A stretch of DNA of 34,304 nt, taken from the NCBI RefSeq assembly GCF_000143415.4, contig NW_003314266.1:163157-197460 (forward strand). The letters are read 5' to 3'. The notes beneath the pieces were generated by a model. That model did not search any database, was not told the DNA's origin, and saw only the letters and a program-made list of their open reading frames with translations. A program made the translations under genes and the position numbers. This stretch comes from Selaginella moellendorffii. Its lineage: Eukaryota > Streptophyta > Lycopodiopsida > Selaginellales > Selaginellaceae. Below are positions 11,108-20,231 of this stretch, piece after piece. Positions within the stretch are counted from its first letter, which is position 1; every line of letters starts with the position of its first letter.

Positions 11108-11723
11108 ATGAGTGGCCATATTGCGCAGGATTGGGAGCCCGTGGTGATCAGGAAGAAGGGGGTCACTGCCGGGCAGCGGCGCGATGAGAAGGCCGTGAAC
11201 GAGGCGCGTCGCAGTGGCGGCCCGATCGAGACGATTAAGAAGTGTAAGCGATTGGATTGCTTCAGAGGTCGATTGGTGAGATATTTTGTTCTAATCTTCG
11301 TCTGTTCCAGTCAATGCGGGGTCGAACAAGGCAGCGACAAGCACGCCGGGAATTAACACCAAGAAGCTCGATGACGAGACCGAGGAGCTCGCCCGTAAGC
11401 TAGAGAATCCAAATCCATTGGCTTTGTGTTCTAAAACTGGACGACGCAGACGAGCGCGTTCCGACTGACCTGAAGAAGAACATCATGCAAGCCCGGACGG
11501 AGAAGAAACTGACACAGGCACAGCTTGCACAGGTTTGGATGATTGATTCTTTGGTTTTTTCTTTTTGGCTGATTTGTTTTCCTTGTTGGTTTGCTTGGTC
11601 CAGCTGATCAACGAGAAGCCTCAGGTCATCCAAGAGTATGAATCGGGAAAAGCCATCCCCAACCAGCAGATCATCTCCAAGCTCGAGCGCGCGCTGGGAG
11701 CCAAGCTTAGAAACAAGAAGTGA
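11108..11723 (+). CDS. Multiprotein bridging factor 1
   Basis: Four exons: 11108-11243, 11311-11394, 11450-11532, 11604-11723, joining in frame to 140 aa, the family's usual length. MBF1 is a conserved eukaryotic co-activator that bridges TBP and DNA-binding activators. In plants it is linked to heat and oxidative stress. The N-terminal MBF1 domain begins with [10 protein letters not shown]. The C-terminal Cro/C1-type helix-turn-helix (about residues 80-135) reads [20 protein letters not shown], then YESGKAIPN. The splice joins at KKF/NAG and LAH/ERV agree with the family's conserved sequence. It resembles the MBF1a/b type more than MBF1c. The neighbour downstream is convergent, with stops 180 bp apart. 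Confidence 0.96.
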
Positions 11724-11902
11724 GTAGTTTCTCTTATTTCCTCTTGTGAAAGTGTCGTAACTGTCGTCGTTGCGAACAAAACTATGCTTTTACAAACAAC
11801 GTTTGGAGGCCCCAAACTTGTAAATTACATGGTGGTGGTCTGGCGCTGTACAAACGAAACTCTAGCAGCCGCAGAAACCAAGTCGAGAAGAAGAGATCTG
11901 CG

Positions 11903-12967
11903 CTACTGGTTTTCCGGAAGAAAGAATCGGTCGAAGCTCTCGCAGCACGAAGACTTACAGGTGAAGTAGAAGATGGCACTGGGGATTGAATTAAACAGGT
12001 AGAGGAACGAGTACATGCCCACGAGCAGCGGCATCTCCCAGAGCTTGGAGGAGAGATCGATGGCATACTTGTAGCCGGGAACTCCGACGACGCGGTACTG
12101 GAAGAGGCTGTCGATCGAAGCGGTGGCGGCCGTGGCGATGATGAAGAGCAGCAGGCCGACTTGGGTCCGTCCCCGGAGTATGAGGATGGCCTTCATCAGC
12201 GCGGCCCGGCCCTGGATATCTTCCAGCATCGAGATGGTGATGGAGAGATTGGAGATGATCACCAGGTGGGCGAAGAGCAGCGAGAAGGCCAGGCAGATGG
12301 TGGCGACGATGAGGAAGAGTATGTCGACCGAGAGGCCGAGAGCTTGGAAGAAGGTGGTGACGACGACGAGGAGGGAGAGGATGAGCGTGGTGCATGCGAG
12401 CATCACAGCGCAGATCCAGAGATACGTGGCGATTGCGCGGAGGCAAACTTTGAGCGCCGCCGCGCGGAGGAAGCTATGGAGGTGGAACTTGCGCGAGGAG
12501 TAGAGGAGCGCCACTGCCCAGGAGATGGTGGCGCGCGCTGGGATGGCGAGGGTGATGTAGAAGGGGAGCTGGAAGGCGTGGGAGACGAGGTTGTCGACGA
12601 GCTTGAAGCAGGCGGCGCGGTAGGATGGGAGGAACCAGACGCCGCCGCGGGTGGCGAGAGCGCTGGCCTCGATCCGCGCGGCCCAATTCTCCACCACCGG
12701 GGACGTGATCCAGGCCTGGGAGAGCACGACGATGGAGAATGGCGTGGCGAGGAGCGCCGCGACCCAGAAGAAGAGCGAGGAGATTGCTCGCAGCGCTGCC
12801 ACTGATTCCTTTATGATATCCAGCGCGCCCAGGCAGTGGATTTCCTCGGGGCCGCGAGCGCCCATGATCCGGCGCTTGCTGGATGGAGCTGAGCTGGGCT
12901 TCACATTCTCGTGATCTTCAATGGAGGATGACCTAATTACCTCGTCGCTGGGCAGTCGATTATCCAT
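11903..12967 (-). CDS. Six-TM plant membrane protein, uncharacterised
   Basis: Intronless ORF, 354 aa, GC-rich. I see about six hydrophobic segments, near residues 61-84, 131-156, 181-207, 213-240, 270-288 and 320-346, and a polar N-terminal 45 residues. The C-terminal segment with SAIFYFTCKSSC resembles an uncharacterised multi-pass family in land plants (Arabidopsis At1g31130-like, from memory). No catalytic motif is visible. The start at 12967 is the first ATG of an open frame that runs into a promoter-like region shared with the divergent DHHC gene. Long open frames on the opposite strand here are shadows of the GC-rich coding bias. Function is unknown. Confidence 0.85.
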   Translation of the reverse strand: MDNRLPSDEVIRSSSIEDHENVKPSSAPSSKRRIMGARGPEEIHCLGALDIIKESVAALRAISSLFFWVAALLATPFSIVVLSQAWITSPVVENWAARIEASALATRGGVWFLPSYRAACFKLVDNLVSHAFQLPFYITLAIPARATISWAVALLYSSRKFHLHSFLRAAALKVCLRAIATYLWICAVMLACTTLILSLLVVVTTFFQALGLSVDILFLIVATICLAFSLLFAHLVIISNLSITISMLEDIQGRAALMKAILILRGRTQVGLLLFIIATAATASIDSLFQYRVVGVPGYKYAIDLSSKLWEMPLLVGMYSFLYLFNSIPSAIFYFTCKSSCCESFDRFFLPENQ

Positions 12968-13703
12968 TCGTTGGCGCTCCAGCGCGAGTGAGATCGCGAC
13001 TGCCTACCGCGATTTCCACTGTTAACCTAGCTCCAGCCCAAGAACAGGGGACCTGTACGGCGGCAAGATTATTGCACGGAATTACGGTGAGAATATCGTA
13101 CGGTTTCGAGAGAGTGGATTCCTGTACGGGTGATGACGCGGCAAAGCACCAAAACCAAGCAACCAACCAAAAATTTTTGAGATAGCGTGGCGTTGAGATT
13201 TCTAAGGTTGACCGAGAAATACTTTTTAAAATGCTGTGATTGGAAATGTGGTCTACCAACCAGTGGCGGCCCGTGCCCCAAGAAGGAGCGCAACGTGCGG
13301 TCGCAAATGGGCCGTTCGAGCTCATCCCACGGCCCAGATCCGTGCGGTGATTTTTAATTTTTTCACCTACCCCGGCTTGCATTACCATTACCACAGTAGA
13401 TGGAAAGCAAATATTTACCGCGGGTGTGGGGCATTTGTGTGTTGCTGTGCTTATTGCGCGCATATGCCCTTGCCTGCATTGCGCGGCTAGCGATAGTTCC
13501 AGCAGCGGCGGCAAAGAAGCGCGATCCTTGCCCTAGCGCGCATCCGCGGCGGCGGCACGCATCCAAGGCGCCGGCCAGCGACCGGGATCGACATCGAAAT
13601 TCTCAGGTCAGGGCTTGGATCGTAGCTCCGGGGATGGATTCCGGGGGTTAGGGATTGCTGCTGGCTATGCGGCGGCTGCGCCGGCTTGGCGACACTGAGA
13701 TCA
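12968..13703. promoter_or_regulatory. Divergent promoter region with site II motifs
   Basis: About 740 bp lie between two divergently transcribed genes. Plant site II words (TGGGCC / GGCCCA) occur at 13308-13313 and 13331-13336, 23 bp apart, in opposite orientation. Such motifs are typical of promoters of widely expressed genes. Small ORFs in this region do not look coding. Shared regulation of the two genes is inferred. Confidence 0.5.
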
Positions 13704-16355
13704 ATGGTGCGGAGCCACGGCTGGCAGCTGCCTGCGCACGGGTTTCAGGTAAATATGGCGCCGTGGAATTCGACCAACTGAGCGAGCTCTTTTTGCAGGT
13801 TGTGGCGATCACTGTGTTCTTCCTCCTCGTAGTCGCGTATTTCGTGTTTTTCGCGCCTTTCATTGGGCCCAATCCGTGGCAGTATATCGTAATTGGGTTT
13901 TACTCGATCTTGGTGAGTCTTTCTTCGCAATTTCTCACTCTTGGAATTTGTAAGCGCTCAATTTCGTTAACTTTGCAGGCACTTGTGGTGTTCTTTCTTT
14001 ACGTCAGATGCACAGGAATCAATCCTGCGGACTCCGGAGTTTTTGTTGGCCAGAGATTTCCCGAGCAGAATGAGTTGAAAGGGCTGGTCTCGGAGTCATC
14101 CGGAAGTGTGGTTCACAGACATGGAGTGTCGGAAGTTCCCTCCGGTGTCGAGGACAACAGAGAAAGAGGGCTGCTGTCAGTTTGCTGCGGCCTGATCTGT
14201 GGCTGCCTTGTTTTGCCGGATAACTGGTGGAAGCAAGAGCCATTGCCTACGCAACTGGACGAAGATGTCCTTTACTGCACACTATGTAACGCAGAGGTTT
14301 GAGTTCTTTCCGTGAGTATGTCGACATTGATTTGATAAGTTTGGTTTATCTCACGCAGGTTCATAAGTTCAGCAAGCATTGTCGAAGCTGTGATAAGTGT
14401 GTTGATGGATTCGATCACCATTGTCGTGTAAGTTTTCATTCAAGCAGATGTAATATTTTTGTACTGACAGTTTTGCTTTCAGTGGTTGAATAATTGCGTC
14501 GGTAAGAAGAACTATCCAAGTTTTGTAGCGCTTATGGCAGCAAGTCTTATCTTGGTATCGTGTATTTCTGTTTTGAAGGAAATATCCTGCTTCTAATCTA
14601 CTTTTAGACGCGCGCAGCTTATTTTGCAGTGGGGATCCGGTATTGCTGTCCTTGTGCGGTGTTTTGTTCACGAGGAAGATACGAAAAGCGAGATTGTAAC
14701 GAAACTTGGGAATGGATTTACGCGAGCGCCCTTTGCAGCAGTTGTGGTAAGCCGTCATGGTTTATTTCGTCTATCAACAAAGTCAATGTTTGCCTTGCTA
14801 GGCAACGTGTACTCTGGTTTCTGTACTAGCGTCAGTTCCCCTCGGCGAGCTTTTCTTTTTCCACGTTATACTCATGAGAAAGGTGTGTTGTGCGCGCAAT
14901 CTGGTTCAGTGCTTAGTCTTTTATTTTTGTCCAGGGAATTACAACATATGAGTACGTCGTAGCGATGAGAGCGCAAAACGAGCAACAAGGGCCATCCGTG
15001 GAAGGAGAAGCACTAAGTGCTCCATCATCACCAGGAAGTTCAACCGCGACTGGGATAACGGGCTCCAGCTCCCTGGGACTTCAATACAGGGGTGCCTGGT
15101 GTACGCCGCCAAGAGTCTTCATTGATCACCAGGTACGTTTATCTGCTGTCGTGCGCTGTAGTTTATTCCATTTTTTCTCCTTGTTTTGATTTAGGACGAA
15201 GTTATTCCACATCTAGAGCCAGGAAGAGTACCGTCAACCGTTGATCCTGATTCTGTTCCGAAGCTGGACAAGAAGTCTCAGAAACCACAAGTGAGGATAA
15301 GTGCATGGAAGCTGGCAAAGCTGAATCCAACTGAAGCTGCCAAGGCCGCAGCAAAAGCCAGGGAAACCTCGTCGGTTATAAAGCAGATACCAGGCAAAGG
15401 GGTAGAGATGGACTACAGTTCAAGCGATGTAGGCAGCAGCAGAAGCAGTGCCAGTACCGACTTTGCTACAATGCGTGGGAAAAGAGCTGACGAGGGGCGG
15501 TTTTCGGCCTCGAAACTTGTCGTGCCGCGCCCAAGGGAGGAATACAACATCCACTTCGATTCGGGAGACAACGTGACCTCGAGCAGAAGCAGCATCAGCA
15601 GTCCCAGGCATGTCTTGAACGACTCGGACGGATTGAGTCCTCTACCTTCGAAGCCGAACTATGCTCCAACCAGCACACTGCGCCTGTCAACTCCTCGCTC
15701 ACTCGGATCAACACAAGAATCTACGGTTCGTACCTCCAACGTGAGACCCTTCACTCGTCCTCAGCGGTACACACTTTGGGGGGCTGGGAAATATGGTGGG
15801 AATGATTCTTCGAGCCTGGATAGCTTAGAGGACAGGGCGTCGGGATTCCTGGGTAGACCAAAGGGTGGTGACGGGAAAGCGAGTCCGGGGAAGAAGAACT
15901 CCGTGTTCTCTTACATCAGGCAGGCATGGCCGGAGGTATCGGTTCCTGCCTCGTCCTACGATATAGAAAGCGGGCAAAGAACAGCACGCCCAGCGTTCGT
16001 CCCAGCCACAGAGAGCACGTCAAACCTTCCAAGCACAGTGCGAAAGGCTCAAGACGCTCCTCTCCGGAAGGCTGACGACCTCTTGTACCCGGAGAACAGC
16101 ATTTTCTTCGGTGGACCTCTTCACGTCCCGGGCACAGGGAAGCCGAGCTCTCAGCAGCATCAGCAGCAGCAGCAGCAGGAGCAACAACAGCATCAAACGA
16201 CGCGTTTCAATGCTGCTCCCAGATCGGCCACCGAGTCGGCAGTTTTCCAGTCGGGTAGGCAGCCTTTTCGGGGATCAGCAGCTCGATCGTATTCTCCAGT
16301 TTTTGCCCCTCGGCTTTTCAATCCGGGAGGTGGAGGCTATCCTCCGGCAACTTGA
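13704..16355 (+). CDS. DHHC protein S-acyltransferase (PAT)
   Basis: Nine exons: 13704-13748, 13799-13912, 13979-14296, 14359-14427, 14483-14554, 14618-14746, 14802-14882, 14935-15132, 15195-16355. They join in frame to 728 aa. The enzyme transfers palmitate to cysteines of target proteins at membranes. The start [15 protein letters not shown] matches the typical plant PAT N-terminus; the longer upstream frame from 13667 is rejected because it reads through intron 1. TM segments lie at about 16-37 and 41-64, with two more near 199-230 and 249-272. The cysteine-rich domain begins [15 protein letters not shown], and DHHC is at 178-181. TTYE (279-282) is the TTxE motif. Residues about 285-728 are Ser-rich and look disordered, with a Gln-rich run. 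It resembles the Arabidopsis PAT19-22 group. Confidence 0.95.
16152..16197 (+). repeat. CAG/CAA repeat coding Gln-rich tract
   Basis: Repeated CAG and CAA codons within the last exon of the DHHC gene encode a Gln/His/Glu run in the disordered tail. The mix of codons makes it less prone to slippage than a pure CAG run. Confidence 0.85.
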
Positions 16356-16661
16356 TGGGTTCTTTGCGGCAGGGGGGACTTTGAGTTTGGGGAGTTTTCG
16401 GGATTTTTTTTAAAGGCAAGTGTTTTGCTCTCGTTGATTAGATTCCTCGTTGTTTGATTCGAGTAGCTGTTAGATAGTTTAGGACGAGATGATGGGAACT
16501 CACGAACTGCTTGATTTGTTTTTGCTTTTTCTTTGCAGGTGTCTGATGGCCCTCGTGAAGACGACGTTCTTTTCACATTCTCGCAGTTATATGAGATGTT
16601 CAAATGACGTGTAGGGAGTTCTAGATGACTCAGGTCTGTGTACATTTCATTCATGCAGCGA

Positions 16662-16735
16662 ACTAATTTGATAGTGGAACTTTTCCAAGCTTTTATTATC
16701 ACTAATTTGATAGTGGAACTTTTCCAAGCTTTTAT
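16662..16735 (+). repeat. 39-bp tandem repeat in 3' flank of DHHC gene
   Basis: Two direct copies with a period of 39 bp. The first starts at 16662 and the second at 16701; the shared 35 bp (ACTAATTTGATAGTGG onward) are identical. It lies about 300 bp after the DHHC stop, probably in or near its 3' UTR. Confidence 0.9.
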
Positions 16736-16909
16736 ACCAGTTTCTCGAGCAGATGCAAAATCGTTGTTTTTGTGAAGATAAAGCTCGGCTATGAAATCCA
16801 GACATGAATGGGAATACTTCCGATGGATTTGCTTGGAGCTCCATAACTAAAGAGCATCTCTCGCAAAAAAAATTTATCCGGTTTATATTTTTACAGCCGA
16901 CCCTAATGG

Positions 16910-16918
16910 AAACCCTAA
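16910..16918 (+). promoter_or_regulatory. Telo-box upstream of right membrane-protein gene
   Basis: AAACCCTAA lies 46 bp before the ATG at 16964, with a second CCCTAA at 16901-16906. The position matches that in the left copy exactly. Confidence 0.45.
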
Positions 16919-16963
16919 TTTTATTCTAGGCATATACTTTTCATTTCGGGAGGAGGGCGAGAA

Positions 16964-19900
16964 ATGGCGAGGCGCATCGCGAATCCAAGGTACTACCAAG
17001 GAGTAGTTGTCGTAGCCGCGGCTCCGTCCTTTTGGGAGCTGCTAGTGCTGTGCGTTGTGGTGCTGGGCATGCTCTCGTTCTTGGTGCTCTCGCTCCTCGT
17101 TTTCAAGTTCTGGAAGCGCAACACGCACCAGCCAAAGGGGCGACGAGTTTTCGCGCAGCGGCGACAATCCACACTCACAGCTTTCGCGCAGCCCAGCAGG
17201 GAGTGCTCGTTTTGCTGCATCGACATCAACTTGCTCAAGCTCAAGACAAGTAAGCATTTCCATTTTTTTTATAAAGGGGTGTTTAGTTTTGGTGTTGACC
17301 TTTATTCCACTTGTTTCTAACCTCTGTTTACAGTGTCCGGGATTCGGAATATTGACTTTGGCCGGACTCCTGCTGTACGACCATCGAGTAATAACCCAAT
17401 CTTCTATGCTCCTCGCATCAGTGACTACGAATGTAAGTTTTCTTGTTTATCTTCCAGGGCCTGGCTGACTTTGATTTGTTTCTTTTTTTTTTTCATAGAC
17501 CTTCTTGACTACCAACACTCGAGAATGATGCCAGGTGTTGTTCTTGACTTCCAGAGCTCAAGAATGGTGCCAGCGGTTCACAGCGGGTCCCTTGACACTG
17601 ATCTAGCTGAGCTGCCACGGAGCGTTGTTCCACAGCCTCCAAGCACCTCGGAAATTCGTTTGCCTTTGACAACGCTCGACTTTGTGATCCCCCCGGCTTT
17701 CATGCCTGGTCAGCTGCAGCAAGAGCAAAGCCATCACGACATAACGACTGCATCCAGCTTGAGCTCTGAGTCGCAGTTACTGCCGGAGATTGACAATGAA
17801 GTAAGCTCACTCTGCTTTTCATATTGTCACTAACACACACCTGATGCAGTTTCTCAAGCGCTTGGAGGTTGTCTCTGAGCTCCTTACCGCAAGCTCAATC
17901 CAGGAGTCACGCATGGCCATGGCTTGTGTTGGTTATGGCCAGCTACAGTGTTTGCTCATGATCTTGCTTCAGCAGCAGAGTCATGACGATGGTGTGCTCA
18001 ACAGGTCCAATGAGGTAAGCTTTCTCGTCTTTCCAGTCTACTTGGATCATTGTCTAATCTCTTTGTCCATGCAGTTTTCACGTACGCTGGTAAAGCACAC
18101 AAGAGAAGCCAAGTGTACATTCCTCGACCTCAATCAAGACATATCGGTCTCACAACTCTACGGCCAAGACTTTATGCCTCTGCAGCGTCAATCGGTGATG
18201 ATCAAGGGATCACGGAGCAATGCAATCTTCACGCTCCAGGTGATTAGTGAGCCCGGCTTAATTCCCGGATGTGGTTCGAAGTCCTACAACTCTAGCGTAA
18301 GAATACTTTCCATATTCCTTGGCTCAGTGGTTCCGAGTCCAGCATACTCTTTTCCGCTAAATGTAAGTCTATCTTTTCCTGGCTCCACAATTAACACTTG
18401 GCTTCTATAGGTTGCGTTGCCGGAGCTGGCAAGTGGTGCTCGTTCTGTTCTTCGCATCACCGGCGGCATGGAAGCTCCTCTTCCTGGTCGGCTTGGTGCT
18501 CGGCTGCTGCTCAACAATCTATGCTGTTCACGCTTTTCTGGTGATCTTTCCTCGTGGACTTGTGTGGAGCTCCAGGTGCCGAGTTATCCATCACTGTTTG
18601 AGTTGGCGGTGCTCAAACTCAACGCAGTTATTCCGCAGCCTCCAATCACCCCACTGCTTATCAAGCTAGTCTGCGTCAACTTCCAAGGAGATTACAATAC
18701 TACTAACTGTAAGCTGTTTATGTTTTTGTTTGCATCATCCTTATCAAGTGTTTTGGTTTGAAGTTCCAGCAATCTGCGAGCGGGAAGTACATCGCGACAT
18801 TGTGCCTGAGCGAGGAAAACAAGAAGCTCCTTGGTTCCTTGGTGCTCGGCTGCTGCTCAACGATGATGAAAGCCCTCCATGCTCTTTACGGTTTTGTGGC
18901 ACTCTTTCCTCCGGGACTTGTGTTGAGCTCCAGGCGCCGATTTATCCATCACTGATCGAGCGAGCGTCACTTTATGAACCATATCGTAAGCTGCACTTCA
19001 GATTTTCGTTCTTTACGATAATTGACGACAATTGGTTTGCAGGGGTGTGCTCGTTTGGTGTCATCGACATCAGCAAGATCACGCTCAAGACAAGTAAGCT
19101 TTTCTCATTCTTTTTACCTTTGTTTTGTTTTTAACTGTTTTGACAGTGTCGGGGCTTACTTTCCCGTGGCATAGCAGCTTTCGTGCTTTGGAATCGACAC
19201 TCCCTGATGATCACGATGCTTATACAGATGTAAGTACTTTTCCAAATTCCTTGTGGATTTTAGCTCTGAATTGAGCAGGAGGTCTTTGACATGTTTATTA
19301 ATCTTATTCACGCGTCAAAAGGTGGCTGGAAATATTTTAATTTACACGTACGTTTGAATCTAATAATTTTCAGTCAATGTTTTTTGGATCTTTATTCTAA
19401 TATGTGAATGCAGGGACTATACGCTGGCTTTAAAGACGCTTGGCTTTTGCGTGGTGGCCAATTTCGAGCTGAGGTACAAGAGCTGCGAAGGCGTGGTGCT
19501 CCACCTTTTAGTGCCACGAGCGAGCAGCAAAACTATGAGTGGGAAAGTCACAACATTCTAGAAAAGCAAGAAGCGGCCAGCTTGAATGATCAGTCAGACA
19601 ACAGTGCTATTTTAATGAGCAGGCCACCATCCATTCATCAACTTGAAAGCTCTGGCAACTTCTTGGAGGTGATATCGATTGCGGCGGATTGCTCCTCCGA
19701 GGATTTGGAGCGCCAAGTTCGTGGTTCAAGACACGTAAGTATTTTTACAGTTTCTCATGGATGTTATACCTGAATTTGTGTTATGCAGTTTTCGGATGCC
19801 GCCTTCAATGACGCAGGAGGAGAAAAGTACTTAGATTTGATGCGGCACGAGCCAGCTGGAGACCTGGAGGATGGCTGGGAGAAATATCCAGAAATCGAAG

Positions 19901-20151
19901 AGCTGCCGATAGATGAAGGATGGATCGACTTTTCCGAATTGGTGAGCGATAAGCAGGGAGATAGTGCTGTTTTTGTGGAGATCCGTGAAGCTGATCAACC
20001 TGGGAGCTCAGAGAACGAGGATGATTTGACGCCTTATGCAGCAGCAGAACTGCTAGATGCCTTGACATTCATGGGCGACATTGCGACACCATTGTTTTGT
20101 GCCACCGGTAATTGTGGTTTTCTGTTCTGTTGTTTTCTCTTCTCCTTTTAG
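16964..20151 (+). CDS. Unrecognised single-pass membrane protein, right copy
   Basis: Eleven exons: 16964-17249, 17334-17432, 17499-17800, 17850-18014, 18075-18362, 18411-18708, 18770-18985, 19043-19093, 19147-19229, 19414-19734, 19789-20151. All joins keep frame, giving 823 aa. Residues about 23-49 are one transmembrane segment followed by basic residues. Exon 3 has a small tandem repeat (LDYQHSRMMPGV / LDFQSSRMVPAV). Exons 6 and 7 are paralogous (both contain LGARLLLN, then TCVELQ and YPSL). Exon 8 (CSFGVIDISKITLKT) resembles the end of exon 1 (CSFCCIDINLLKLKT); each is followed by a phase-1 intron and an exon starting MSG. No known domain is recognised. The last exon may instead splice from 20108 to 20179, ending at a stop at 20229-20231 (ending GIEKAIIMTSGGEQKVC). 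Two intact copies suggest a working gene. Function unknown. Confidence 0.78.
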
Positions 20152-20231
20152 CGGTCACTGACACACACACTTGAACAGGAATTGAGAAGGCGATTATTAT
20201 GACAAGTGGTGGTGAACAAAAGGTGTGCTAG

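Noticed and set aside
12161-12805. A 214-codon open frame on the plus strand, very rich in Glu, Asp and Gly
   Set aside because: It is antisense to the six-TM gene, and its odd composition follows from GC-rich codons read backwards. The minus-strand product has clear membrane segments.
13667-13912. An upstream start for the DHHC protein giving [14 protein letters not shown]
   Set aside because: That frame reads through intron 1. The alternative start at 13704 with a 50-bp intron gives [15 protein letters not shown], which fits the family.
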